DNA of 64,000 nucleotides from Neomelitea salexigens DSM 19753. GTDB lineage: Bacteria; Pseudomonadota; Gammaproteobacteria; Pseudomonadales; Spongiibacteraceae. The notes beneath the pieces were generated by a model. That model was not told where the DNA came from and did no database searches. It worked only from the letters and a program-made list of their open reading frames with translations. Of the stretch, positions 25,761-34,211 are shown one piece after another (the stretch's first letter is position 1; every line of letters starts with the position of its first letter). The translations under genes were made by a program, and so were the position numbers. The stretch lies in NCBI RefSeq assembly GCF_000422345.1, contig NZ_AULP01000003.1, positions 248,001 to 312,000 of the forward strand, read 5' to 3'.

Positions 25761-27560
25761 ATGACTACGCCGATTAAAATTACCGATGTCGCCCTGCGAG
25801 ATGGCCATCAATCGCTTATTGCCACTCGGCTGCGCACCGAGGATATGTTGCCGGTGTGCGCCGAGCTGGATGCGCTGGACTATTGGTCTCTGGAGGTATG
25901 GGGCGGCGCAACCTTTGATGCCTGCGTGCGTTTTTTGAAAGAGGACCCCTGGGAGCGACTGCGCAAGTTGCGTGAGGCGCTGCCTAATAGCCAGCTGCAA
26001 ATGTTGCTGCGTGGCCAGAACCTGCTGGGTTACCGCCACTATGCTGACGACGTCGTCGAGGCCTTTATTGCCAAGGCGGCAGACAATGGCATGGATATCT
26101 TCCGGATATTCGATGCGATGAACGATGTGCGTAATTTGCAGACGGCGATCGCCGCCGTGAAGGCCGCCGGCAAACATGCCCAGGGTACTATTTGCTACAC
26201 CACCAGCCCCGTGCACAACACGGAAACGTTCGTTGAGCAGGCGCGTAAGATGGTGGACATGGGCGTCGATTCCCTGGCCATCAAAGATATGGCGGGCCTG
26301 CTTACGCCGAGTACTACCGGTGAGCTGGTTGCGGCCTTAAAAGCCGAGTTTGACCTGCCGCTGGCTCTGCATTCGCATATGACATCGGGTTTGGCTGGGC
26401 TGTGTCAGCTGAAGGCGGTAGAGGCGGGCGTGGATATCATCGATACCGCTATTTCAGCCTTTGCCAACGGCACCAGCCACCCGGCGACCGAAACCATGGT
26501 TGCCGCCCTAAAAGACACGCCCTATGACCCGGGCCTGGATTTGGAAGTTTTGCAAAGCGTTGCCAAAAAACTGTGGGCGGTGCGCAAGAAATACCGGCAG
26601 TTTGAGAGTGAGTTTACTCGCGAAGATGTCAGCGTTCAGATAAACCAAGTGCCGGGCGGCATGATGTCTAACCTGGCGAACCAGCTAAAAGAGCAGGGTG
26701 CCTTGCACCGTATCGATGAAGTCTTCGCGGAGATCCCTCGGGTGCGCAAGGACCTGGGCTTCCCGCCGCTGGTAACGCCCACCTCGCAGATTGTCGGTAC
26801 CCAGGCGGTGATGAATATTCTGGCGGAGGCGCCCTATACCACCATAACCAATGAGGTGAAGCGCTATTTGCAGGGCCACTACGGCGCGGCGCTGGGAACG
26901 GTGAACGAAGAGTTGCGAGCCAAGGCGATTGGCAGTGAGGCGGTAATCGATGTTCGCCCTGCGGATTTGCTGCCGCCAGAAATGGAGAAATTGCGCGCAG
27001 AAATTGGCGAGCTGGCCGACAGTGAAGAGGATGTACTGAGTTACGCCATGTTCCCGGATCTGGGCCGCAGCTACCTCCAGCAGCGTCGCGATGGCACATT
27101 GCAACCCGAGGTTTTAGAGCCGGAACTCGAGGCCGATCGCCCCGCCGCGGAAAATGCGGTGCCCACCGAATTTGTGATCGATGTTCACGGTGAAAGTTAT
27201 CAAGTGGCGATTACCGGTGTCGGCATTAAGGGTAAAGGCAAACGGCACCTGTACATGACGCTGGACGGTATGCCAGAGGAAGTGGTTTTCGAGGCATTGA
27301 ACGAATACCAGCGCGACGGGGGGAGTGGGCGTCGGCAGGCAACTCAGCCGGGGCATGTAACAACGAATATGCCGGGCAATATCGTCGATGTATTAGTGGC
27401 GCAGGGCGATGTGGTTAAGGCGGGCCAGCCAGTGCTAGTCACTGAGGCGATGAAAATGGAAGCGGAAGTGCAGGCGCCGATTGATGGCACAGTTCGTGAT
27501 ATCCACGTTAGTAAGGGAGATCGCGTCACTCCGGGTGAGGTATTGATAGAAATTGAGTAA
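25761..27560 (+). CDS. pycB: Pyruvate carboxylase subunit B (carboxyltransferase plus biotin carrier)
   Basis: A 599-residue subunit. The HMGL-like carboxyltransferase domain begins ITDVALRDGHQSLIATRLRTEDM and has the metal and substrate region SLAIKDMAGLLTP and LPLALHSHMTSGLA. A conserved carboxylase domain covers roughly 290-500, and the C-terminal biotinyl domain has the acceptor lysine K565 in TEAMKMEAEVQAPIDG. Oxaloacetate decarboxylase alpha has the same architecture, but no beta or gamma Na+-pump subunits are near. The start at 25761 is set by AGGAAAGGAAGG; an ATG 48 bases upstream is not supported. The gap to pycA is 60 bases. Confidence 0.92.
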   Translation: MTTPIKITDVALRDGHQSLIATRLRTEDMLPVCAELDALDYWSLEVWGGATFDACVRFLKEDPWERLRKLREALPNSQLQMLLRGQNLLGYRHYADDVVEAFIAKAADNGMDIFRIFDAMNDVRNLQTAIAAVKAAGKHAQGTICYTTSPVHNTETFVEQARKMVDMGVDSLAIKDMAGLLTPSTTGELVAALKAEFDLPLALHSHMTSGLAGLCQLKAVEAGVDIIDTAISAFANGTSHPATETMVAALKDTPYDPGLDLEVLQSVAKKLWAVRKKYRQFESEFTREDVSVQINQVPGGMMSNLANQLKEQGALHRIDEVFAEIPRVRKDLGFPPLVTPTSQIVGTQAVMNILAEAPYTTITNEVKRYLQGHYGAALGTVNEELRAKAIGSEAVIDVRPADLLPPEMEKLRAEIGELADSEEDVLSYAMFPDLGRSYLQQRRDGTLQPEVLEPELEADRPAAENAVPTEFVIDVHGESYQVAITGVGIKGKGKRHLYMTLDGMPEEVVFEALNEYQRDGGSGRRQATQPGHVTTNMPGNIVDVLVAQGDVVKAGQPVLVTEAMKMEAEVQAPIDGTVRDIHVSKGDRVTPGEVLIEIE

Positions 27561-27576
27561 AGAGCAAGAAAAACGC

Positions 27577-27605
27577 TTGCAAACGGCAATGATAATGATT
27601 ATCGT
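27577..27605 (+). promoter_or_regulatory. Promoter overlapped by a near-perfect Fur box
   Basis: A -35-like TTGCAA (27577-27582) and a -10-like TATCGT (27600-27605) are separated by 17 bases. Across the spacer and -10 lies TGATAATGATTATCG (27590-27604), matching the 7-1-7 Fur consensus TGATAATNATTATCA at 14 of its 15 positions (counting N). Binding of Fur with Fe(II) would block RNA polymerase, so transcription should rise under iron starvation. The next open reading frame is about 290 bases away, beyond a terminator, which points to a non-coding product. Confidence 0.75.
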
Positions 27606-27611
27606 TTAGTT

Positions 27612-27721
27612 GTGTCGCGGCGGGATGGTGTCTCCCCCCTCTCTCTGACGTTCTTATCCCGTTGCGACCTCTCTCCGTATTGGCCCCGGTTGCTTACCCT
27701 GCTTCCGGGGCTCTTTTTTTT
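27612..27721 (+). ncRNA. Candidate Fur-regulated small RNA (about 110 nt)
   Basis: Between the Fur-box promoter and a strong intrinsic terminator lies about 110 bases with no credible coding sequence. The size and layout match iron-responsive sRNAs such as RyhB and PrrF, but I see no primary-sequence match to either. The segment contains two C/U-rich stretches, TCTCCCCCCTCTCTCT (27631-27646) and CCTCTCTCC (27668-27676), which could pair with purine-rich ribosome binding sites. The transcription start is inferred from the -10 position. An alternative is a 3'-UTR piece of pycB ending at the same terminator. No genome-wide target search was possible. Confidence 0.55.
27683..27721 (+). terminator. 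Intrinsic terminator with eight T residues
   Basis: GCCCCGG at 27683-27689 pairs with CCGGGGC at 27705-27711 over a 15-base loop, then a T, a C and eight T residues. It ends the candidate sRNA and would also stop read-through from pycB. Confidence 0.8.
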
Positions 27722-27891
27722 ACGTCCCTCCACTCCTGCACCGTGTCATGTAAGTAGTTTATGTAATTGCACTACAATGCGGTATTTGTGTCGTAGCGTC
27801 AACATCCTGTTTTCCCTCGCGTAAGCTCTTAGGCTCACTCGCTGGTATCGATGCGCGGTGACTACATAACAATAATAGAGGTTGTATCGCA

Positions 27892-30387
27892 GTGAATAGG
27901 GTTCTTTTGGGTAGCGGCCTGCTGCCGCTTTGTTTTAGCAGTCTTGTCACGGTATTGCCGATTTTCAGTGCACCCGCCTTTGCTCAGCTAGAGGAGGTGG
28001 TCGTCACGGCCAGGCGCCGGGAGGAAAGTCTGCAGGACACGCCGATTTCTGTTTCGGCGATCGGGGCATCGGCTCTGGAGGATGCGGGCATTACATCGCT
28101 GGCGGATGTTAAAAACATCGTGCCGAATTTGCAGATCGCGCCGACGGCGACCAAGAGCCAAGCCATTTTTGTGCGAGGCATCGGTCAACGCGCTTCAACA
28201 CCTGAGCTCGACCCGGGAGTCGGTCAGTATTTGAATGGGATTTTCATCGCCCGTCAGGATTCTCAGCTGTTGGATGCGGTCGACGTTGAGAATATTCAGG
28301 TTTTGCGTGGCCCTCAGGGTACGCTGTTTGGTAAAAATAATACCGGTGGCGCGATGCTGGTCAGCACGGTTGCGCCAAATTTTAGTAGCGTGAGTGGCAG
28401 CGCTACGGTCACTGCCGGTTCTCACGGTCGCCAAGATATTAAGGCCAGCGTTAATTTGCCATTGATCGAAAATCAAATGGGTCTGAGGCTCAGTGGTACC
28501 GTGCGGCGCTTGGATGGTTACTTTAAGAATATTGCCGATGGTACACGCTTTGGCGATGAGGACCGGCAAGCGGTGTCTGCGCGGCTATTGTGGGACCTTA
28601 CCGAGAACCTGCAACTCGATGTCTTCTCATTTTGGAGCTCGCAGGATGAGAAAGGGCAGGCGAACAACTGCGAAGTAATCAATGTGCAAGCGGCGGCGGC
28701 CACATTCTTTGTTCCCCAGCAGCCTGATAATTACGCCCAGCGATGTCAGCAGCAGGAGGGCTTGGCTGAGCAGCGCAAGGTGGCGATCAACACCGAAGCC
28801 AGTTTTTATCGCCAGCAGTCACAGCTTCACGCGATAAAGCTGAATTGGCATATGGGGCTGCTTGACCTTGAGTCGATCACCGCCTACAGCCGTCAATATG
28901 GCTTGGGTAAGCAGGAGGACGTTGACGGCAGTGACTTTAGCCTCGTGCACAATGGTGAGCGTTTGGCATTAAAAGCCTTGACGGCCTCCGGCGTCGACCC
29001 GGATCAAGAAACGCGTTACCAACTCAGTCAGGAGCTGAAATTCAACGGGCGATTTTTCGAGGACAAGCTCGACCTGACGTTTGGCGCCTTCTACTCTGCA
29101 GAGCGCATCGATGGTTTTCCCTACCCACAAGTTATTGGCGCCAACGGGGTTCTGGGTATTCCCCCGGAATTTCTGCTGAGTAGTACCGCAGGCGTTGCGC
29201 TGCCTGGGGTCGATTTACTGTCGGCGGCAGCCAATAACCTTGTGCTGCCGCTGCTGTCAGCGTCGGTCAATTTAAGCTATATCGAAAATGAAACACGTGC
29301 GCTGTTTGTACAGGGTAGTTACGATCTTACGTCCCATCTGCAACTAACGCTGGGTGTGCGTTACACCGAAGATGATAAACAGCGGGAGATTGCTTTATAC
29401 AACGCCGATTTCAATGCCTTTGGGCTGCGTGAGGGGCTTATTCATGCTCAGGGCGGCATCTATAACCCAGTGCCCAGAGCGTATTTTGACAATATCGACT
29501 TTGCACAACCCATTCCGTTTCTCGCGCCGGTGTCGACGTCATCAGAGCTGTCCTTTGACCAGGTTTCGCCAGCGTTGACGGTGAGCTATATCTGGGATGA
29601 GGCGGATATCGCGGCGATCGGCCTCAATAGTTTGATGACCTATGTGACCGTCAGCGAGGGCTATAAATCGGGCGGTATTGGCCTGCGGGGGCGCCGCCTC
29701 AATGAGTTCGAGCCAGAGGTGGTGGAGAACAGTGAGATAGGGTTTAAGCTCGATGCCCTCGATTCGAGTTTGCGTCTCAATGGTGCGATCTACCATATGA
29801 GCTATGACCAGATTCAAGTTCAGCAGGCCGAGACGGGGCCCGGTGGGCCGACCGATGTCATCCTGTTTTTGGATAACGCGGGTTCTGCCGTAGTGCAGGG
29901 CGCCGAATTGGAGGCAACCTGGCTCTACGAAGGGCTACAGGTCAATGCCAACGCCGGCTATACCGATGCCTATTATCGGGATTACACGGTATTTTTAGCG
30001 GATGGCTCCAGCTTTGATCGCAGTGCCGAGCCCTTTGCGGTGGTGCCAAAAAACACCCGCTCGCTCGCCGTGCAATACCATTGGCAAACGCGCTTTGGCG
30101 CATTCATTCCGCGGCTGCATTACTCTTACCGCTCGGAAATTTTTGTCGGCCTGGATGCCAAGGCCAATCTCTACGATGGCGCGACATTGGGCGGGCAGGA
30201 GTTGTATAACGCACGCCTGACCTGGCTGCCCGACGAGAAGCTGCGTGTGGCGATGTACGTGAACAACCTGAAGGACTCGCTTTTCTTTGGCGGCGGGGTG
30301 GCACTGGGTGACAATCTTGGCACAACCACGAAGGCGCAGTTGCCGCCGCGTCACTACGGTCTGGAAATTTCGTATCAATGGGATTAA
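27892..30387 (+). CDS. TonB-dependent outer membrane receptor
   Basis: An 831-residue receptor with a signal peptide ending near residue 27 (SAPAFAQ) and an immediate TonB box-like LEEVVVTARRREESLQDTP. The plug contains FVRGIGQRASTPELDPGVGQYLNG in pieces and LRGPQGTLFGKNNTGGAML; the barrel ends RHYGLEISYQWD. It belongs to the same broad group as the receptor at 7908, with SEGYKSGGIG in the barrel. The start is GTG with AGAGG nine bases upstream. A Fur box lies 290 bases before it, but a terminator stands between. Its 3' end overlaps a START-like gene by ten bases, suggesting a lipid-like ligand; that is inference. Confidence 0.9.
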   Translation: MNRVLLGSGLLPLCFSSLVTVLPIFSAPAFAQLEEVVVTARRREESLQDTPISVSAIGASALEDAGITSLADVKNIVPNLQIAPTATKSQAIFVRGIGQRASTPELDPGVGQYLNGIFIARQDSQLLDAVDVENIQVLRGPQGTLFGKNNTGGAMLVSTVAPNFSSVSGSATVTAGSHGRQDIKASVNLPLIENQMGLRLSGTVRRLDGYFKNIADGTRFGDEDRQAVSARLLWDLTENLQLDVFSFWSSQDEKGQANNCEVINVQAAAATFFVPQQPDNYAQRCQQQEGLAEQRKVAINTEASFYRQQSQLHAIKLNWHMGLLDLESITAYSRQYGLGKQEDVDGSDFSLVHNGERLALKALTASGVDPDQETRYQLSQELKFNGRFFEDKLDLTFGAFYSAERIDGFPYPQVIGANGVLGIPPEFLLSSTAGVALPGVDLLSAAANNLVLPLLSASVNLSYIENETRALFVQGSYDLTSHLQLTLGVRYTEDDKQREIALYNADFNAFGLREGLIHAQGGIYNPVPRAYFDNIDFAQPIPFLAPVSTSSELSFDQVSPALTVSYIWDEADIAAIGLNSLMTYVTVSEGYKSGGIGLRGRRLNEFEPEVVENSEIGFKLDALDSSLRLNGAIYHMSYDQIQVQQAETGPGGPTDVILFLDNAGSAVVQGAELEATWLYEGLQVNANAGYTDAYYRDYTVFLADGSSFDRSAEPFAVVPKNTRSLAVQYHWQTRFGAFIPRLHYSYRSEIFVGLDAKANLYDGATLGGQELYNARLTWLPDEKLRVAMYVNNLKDSLFFGGGVALGDNLGTTTKAQLPPRHYGLEISYQWD

Positions 30388-31121
30388 ATGTGGCTGCCAA
30401 ACAAGCCAATGAAATATCGGTTGAGCAGGCCGTGGCAGAAGCCGAGGCCTCTGCTGAGCGGCTCTTGAGTATGGCGAGGGCAATAAATGCGGGGCAGTGC
30501 CAGCCGGACACCTGGTCCTGTCGCCGTCAGTGGTGTGCAGATGCCGGGACCTATGTCTATCACAGTCATATCGCTGTGAGTGGTCAGGATCGCGAGCGAC
30601 TGCATTGGCTGAGCAATGTATTTTTTCACGCGGCTAGCCTGCACTGTCAGCCTTGGTACCCGCAATTTAAAGGTGGTAAACGCCAGGTGTTGGCCAGTCC
30701 GCCCGTGGGGCAGGTTGTCGATCATCAACTGTGTTGGGGGCGCTTTGATCTGGGGCTGCCTAGCCCGCGCTATTACCGGCAATTACTGTCTTTGCTTCGC
30801 CCGGCAGATGACGCTGCGGTAATCGTTGCCCGCTCCGTGGACCACGGCCCGGCGCTGCCACCTAAGGCCAAGCTGGCTTATACGCTGTCGCCCAATGGCG
30901 AGGTCTTGCTGTGGTGCGACGATCAGCTGCACTGGCACCATATCTGCTGTACCCCCGGGGCGGGTATTTTGAATGGTTCTGCTGACCGCTGGCTGATAAA
31001 TGCCCTGCGGTGGCTGCGCTTAGATCAGTCGGAACGGCGTACCTATCGACGTGAAGCGGAGCAGTTACGAGACTGGTTACACGCCGGTCAGCCCAGTGTC
31101 TCGCCGGCGATCTCGGCTTAG
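30378..31121 (+). CDS. START-like (lipid-binding fold) hypothetical protein
   Basis: A 247-residue soluble protein without a signal peptide. I do not recognise it firmly. The stretch from about residue 100 to 215 reads like the end of a START domain: repeated strands, a VIVARSVDHGPALP segment, and TPGAGILNGSADRWLINALRWL resembling the DPGGxxPxWLxNRF helix entry of START proteins. The N-terminus is helical and Cys/Trp-rich. It overlaps the TonB receptor gene by ten bases, so both are probably co-translated and share a ligand route. The start may be the ATG at 30378 or a GTG at 30390 with GGGA before it. Confidence 0.55.
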   Translation: MGLNVAAKQANEISVEQAVAEAEASAERLLSMARAINAGQCQPDTWSCRRQWCADAGTYVYHSHIAVSGQDRERLHWLSNVFFHAASLHCQPWYPQFKGGKRQVLASPPVGQVVDHQLCWGRFDLGLPSPRYYRQLLSLLRPADDAAVIVARSVDHGPALPPKAKLAYTLSPNGEVLLWCDDQLHWHHICCTPGAGILNGSADRWLINALRWLRLDQSERRTYRREAEQLRDWLHAGQPSVSPAISA

Positions 31122-31163
31122 CACGCCAGCGCGCGATTGCTAAAGAATGGAGCATGGAAGAGG

Positions 31164-31240
31164 TGGCGCCCCGGAGAGGATTCGAACCTCTGACCTGCCC
31201 CTTAGGAGGGGGCCGCGCTATCCAGCTGTGCCACCGGGGC
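31164..31240 (-). tRNA. tRNA-Arg(CCT)
   Basis: On the minus strand a 77-base cloverleaf is readable: acceptor GCCCCGG paired with CCGGGGC, D-arm with AGCTGGATAGC, anticodon loop CTCCTAA giving anticodon CCT, T-arm AGAGG-TTCGAAT-CCTCT and an encoded CCA end. It decodes AGG. The gene is complete and there is no adjacent integrase or duplicated 3' end to suggest use as an attachment site. Confidence 0.95.
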
Positions 31241-31305
31241 GAAAAGCGCAGCGGGAGATTCTACTGGCTCTATCAGCGTGGCGCAAAGGCTTCGTCGGCG
31301 GTTCG

Positions 31306-31770
31306 TTATTTAATGAGCGGCTCGCTGTAGCTGTGCTCGATATCCCAAGGGAAGTGTATCCAGGTATCTTGAGCAAATTCGCGGGTGTAGTACTCGGCCA
31401 GCGCCATCGCCTGAGGCTTGGCGTAGATGGTGACGAATGTGGCCTTGGGCAGCAGCTCGCGGGCAATTTTTGCAGTGCCTCCGGTATCGACGAGGTCGTC
31501 AACCAGCAGATAACCGTCACCGTCACCTTCCACTGATTTGAGAATACTAATTTCGCCCTGCTTGTCGTGGTCGTAACTGGCGATACACAGGGTGTCGACG
31601 ACGCGAAGGTTGAGTTCGCGCGCGAGAATGGCGCCCGGTACCAAGCCACCGCGGGCGATACTGATAATGCCTTTCCACGGCGTGGCGGTGAGTTTGCGCG
31701 CAAGGTTACGGGTGTCGCGGTGCAGTTCGTCCCAAGTTAGGTAGTACACGGGCGTTTCGCTGGTCGACAT
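31306..31770 (-). CDS. gpt: Xanthine-guanine phosphoribosyltransferase
   Basis: A 154-residue purine salvage enzyme (E. coli Gpt is 152) converting guanine, xanthine and hypoxanthine with PRPP to nucleotides. It begins YYLTWDELHRDTRNLARKL as in E. coli, with ISIARGGLVPGAILAREL and the PRPP loop YLLVDDLVDTGGTA, and ends PWDIEHSY. An upstream ATG at 31824 would add 18 unlikely residues, so the start at 31770 is chosen. It lies downstream of, and diverges from, the FleQ-like gene with 180 bases between. Confidence 0.92.
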   Translation of the reverse strand: MSTSETPVYYLTWDELHRDTRNLARKLTATPWKGIISIARGGLVPGAILARELNLRVVDTLCIASYDHDKQGEISILKSVEGDGDGYLLVDDLVDTGGTAKIARELLPKATFVTIYAKPQAMALAEYYTREFAQDTWIHFPWDIEHSYSEPLIK

Positions 31771-31949
31771 GCTGAGATCCTGGCTGAGTGTAGGGAAAGG
31801 CAGTAGGGCGCGATTTTGCAGCAAGCGTGGTGCCCGGGCAAGAGCGGAGATGCTTGTGTCAAAATACCGACATGCTGGTGTGGTTATGCTGCCCGGGCTT
31901 GGCTATAGTCAAAAAAACGACAACGGCAAACAGAGAAAATGTGGCACCC

Positions 31950-33272
31950 ATGCCAACGCGCATCCAGTTACTCATCGACGCAGATCCCAATATCATCGCC
32001 CACTATCGCCTGTTGTTAGAGGCACTAGACCCAAACCAGCAACGGGTGACCTGCGTTGAGGAGCTGGCACAGGCGAATGCGGTGTTATTGGCCGATGGCG
32101 CGAGCCTTGCGCCCGAAGCGCTCGCTGGGCGTCCCTGTTTTTTGGCTGGTGTGCTGGCTCAGCAAGGGCAGTGGCCGAACTGTGTGGCCTGTGTTGACGC
32201 TCCGGTATTTGATTCCCTGCTAGAGGGCCTGGGGCGCCTGGGGTCGATACTCGGCGGTGCCCCACCGGACATTGATCACGGCTTAGTCGCCAGCAGTCCG
32301 GCAATGCAGGAGTTGACGCGCCTGCTCGCCCAGGTTGCCGATAAATCGGTAACGGTGCTGATTAATGGCCCCTCTGGCGCGGGTAAAGAATTGGTTGCAC
32401 AGGCGATACACCGGCTCTCTTCCAGAAGCTCTGGCCCCTTTGTGCCGATCAATTGCGGCGCCATTCCCCGAGAGTTATTAGAATCAGAATTGTTTGGGCA
32501 TGAGCGCGGCGCGTTCACTGGCGCGATATCTAGCCGCGCCGGTCGCTTTGAGCTGGCTGACGGCGGCACCTTGTTTCTGGATGAGATTGGCGACATGCCG
32601 CTGGACATGCAGGTGAAGATATTGCGCGCCATTCAGGAGCGCAGCTTTGAGCGTGTTGGTTCCAGTGAGAGCCGCAGCGCTGATGTGCGAATCATTGCCG
32701 CGACGCATCGGGATTTGCCGGCAATGATCGACGCGGGAGAATTTCGCGAAGACCTTTACTACCGCTTGAACGTTTTCCCGCTGCAGGTTCCTGCCTTGTC
32801 CGAACGTAAAGAGGATATTCCTGCCTTGGTGCGCGACATCATCCGCCAGCTTGCCGACGACGGTTTGGGTACCCTGGCGCTAGCACCGTCGGCAGTCGCT
32901 TCTCTGCAGGCTCATCCTTGGGCGGGCAACGTTCGAGAATTGGCAAATTTGCTGGAGCGGCTGCTGATTATGTACCCCGACAAAGTCGTGGGGCGCCAGG
33001 ACTTGCCCGAAGCCTACCGCGGTGCTGAGGAGGTGTGGCAGCCACCGGCGCGCGCTGAGTGGCGCGCGAGCGAGGCGGCAATCGCCGTTGATGAGCTTCC
33101 TGTTGAGGGCGTATCACTCAAGGAAGAAGTGGCTGACTTTGAGCAGCGACGGATTCAACAGGCCCTTCGTGCGGCAGATCATGTTGTGAGCCGGGCGGCG
33201 CAGCTGCTTGGATTGCGGCGAACCACGTTGATTGAAAAAATGCGCAAGTACGGTATGTCTGCCGACGTTTAA
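31950..33272 (+). CDS. FleQ-like sigma-54-dependent activator
   Basis: A 440-residue enhancer-binding protein. Residues 1-110 are a FleQ/REC-like domain without the receiver phosphorylation site. The AAA+ domain has Walker A GPSGAGKE (140-147), the sigma-54 contact loop GAFTGA (187-192) and Walker B TLFLDEIGDMP. WAGNVRELANLLERLLIMYPDKVVGRQDLPEAYR closely follows FleQ. A Fis-type helix-turn-helix ends it (VVSRAAQLLGLRRTTLIEKMRKYG). FleQ in Pseudomonas reads c-di-GMP and governs flagella and exopolysaccharide; here no flagellar genes are near, but a cellulose locus is 25-30 kb away. The long frame opens earlier, yet family alignment favours 31950. The ribosome site is weak. Confidence 0.85.
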   Translation: MPTRIQLLIDADPNIIAHYRLLLEALDPNQQRVTCVEELAQANAVLLADGASLAPEALAGRPCFLAGVLAQQGQWPNCVACVDAPVFDSLLEGLGRLGSILGGAPPDIDHGLVASSPAMQELTRLLAQVADKSVTVLINGPSGAGKELVAQAIHRLSSRSSGPFVPINCGAIPRELLESELFGHERGAFTGAISSRAGRFELADGGTLFLDEIGDMPLDMQVKILRAIQERSFERVGSSESRSADVRIIAATHRDLPAMIDAGEFREDLYYRLNVFPLQVPALSERKEDIPALVRDIIRQLADDGLGTLALAPSAVASLQAHPWAGNVRELANLLERLLIMYPDKVVGRQDLPEAYRGAEEVWQPPARAEWRASEAAIAVDELPVEGVSLKEEVADFEQRRIQQALRAADHVVSRAAQLLGLRRTTLIEKMRKYGMSADV

Positions 33273-33664
33273 CAGCCGCCGAACAGTTCAATCCAGTTAC
33301 CGTCAGGGTCGCAAACAAAGGCGAAGCCGATGTTTTCGGCAAAGCGGGTAACATCGACGGCAATCCCGACGTTGGCCTCTTTGAGTTGGGCGATAACGCT
33401 ATTTAGGTCGGCGACGCCAAAGCTGATGTAGCGATAGCCACAGGCAGCGTGGCCACCCCCAGGAATACATTGCTCGGGCGTTTCGTCACCGTAGTTCACC
33501 AGCTTGATGACGGCCGTGCCCAATCGGTAGCGGTGCATTGTTCCGCCGGGGAAGTCGAGCTTGCCCTCGAAGGCCAAGCCAAGGGTGTCGCCATAGAAGT
33601 GACACATGGTGTCGATGTTGTGAGTGACGATGCCGACTTCTATTGTTTCGCTAAGTGCTGTCAT
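33269..33664 (-). CDS. VOC (glyoxalase/bleomycin resistance) family protein
   Basis: A 131-residue metalloenzyme-fold protein of the vicinal oxygen chelate superfamily with two beta-alpha-beta-beta-beta units: EVGIVTHNIDTMCHFYGDTLGL starts the first and YRYISFGVADLNSVIAQLKEANV the second, ending DPDGNWIELFG. H15 and E126-like positions are candidates for metal ligands. The reaction is unknown; members include glyoxalases, dioxygenases and epimerases. Its stop overlaps the end of the convergent FleQ-like gene by four bases. Confidence 0.82.
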   Translation of the reverse strand: MTALSETIEVGIVTHNIDTMCHFYGDTLGLAFEGKLDFPGGTMHRYRLGTAVIKLVNYGDETPEQCIPGGGHAACGYRYISFGVADLNSVIAQLKEANVGIAVDVTRFAENIGFAFVCDPDGNWIELFGGC

Positions 33665-33756
33665 GTGAGACGCCTCGATCTTTTTCTTTCAGGCTACCAG
33701 AGCGCCTGTACTGACGGCAGGCTTAGCTGGCAAATCTTCATAACAGTTTGAACTGC

Positions 33757-34116
33757 TTAACCACCAGCAAGTTTGACGGTGTAGCCGCGTTCTTCCAGTA
33801 GGCGCTTCAGGGCTTGGCGCTGATCCCCCTGGAACTCTAGTTGTCCATCCTTTACCGCGCCGCCAATACTGAGCTTTTGTTTTAACTCCTTGCCGAGCTT
33901 TTTCAGGGCGGTATCGTCTAGCGGTATGCCGCTGACAATACTCACGCCCTTGCCTTTGCGGCCTTTGGTTTCTCGACGAATACGCACAATGCCATCGCCG
34001 CTGCGGGCGCTGCGTTCAGCGTCGGCGGTGATATCTTTGCAGCGACACTGTTGTTGGACTTCTCCACATTGTGGACACATCCGGCCTTGGTCTGTGGAGT
34101 AGACGATACGTGACAT
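33757..34116 (-). CDS. yciH: SUI1/YciH-family translation factor
   Basis: A 119-residue homologue of eukaryotic eIF1. The C-terminal SUI1 domain reads VRIRRETKGRKGKGVSIVSGIPLDD and ends FQGDQRQALKRLLEERGYTVKLAGG, with the family G-D-x-R pattern. The N-terminus has a small CPQCGEVQQQCRC cluster that may bind zinc, as in other YciH proteins. E. coli YciH weakly adjusts initiation fidelity. It diverges from slyX with 95 bases between and stands alone. Confidence 0.92.
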   Translation of the reverse strand: MSRIVYSTDQGRMCPQCGEVQQQCRCKDITADAERSARSGDGIVRIRRETKGRKGKGVSIVSGIPLDDTALKKLGKELKQKLSIGGAVKDGQLEFQGDQRQALKRLLEERGYTVKLAGG

Positions 34117-34211
34117 AAAGAGGGTTCACTCGAAAAATTCTGGTGCAAAAAAAGTATAATAACCGGCTAGGGCGGTATAGTAGCGCTCGATTTTTTCAGG
34201 AGCTTGCAACG

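Noticed and set aside
25053-26216. 387-codon open frame opposite pycA/pycB
   Set aside because: Both opposing genes are certain by motif. The frame spans their junction and has no recognisable domain, so it is a codon-bias shadow.
27612-27824. 70-codon frame after the Fur box
   Set aside because: No ribosome site, Cys/Leu/Ser-rich random-looking translation, and it runs through a strong terminator; the sRNA reading is preferred.
31164-31240. tRNA-Arg considered as an integration site
   Set aside because: The tRNA is intact with no duplicated 3' segment, no integrase and no change of gene character on either side.
31935-31960. Weak sigma-54-like TGGCAC element
   Set aside because: Only TGGCAC is present with a poor -12 match, and it overlaps the start codon of the FleQ-like gene.
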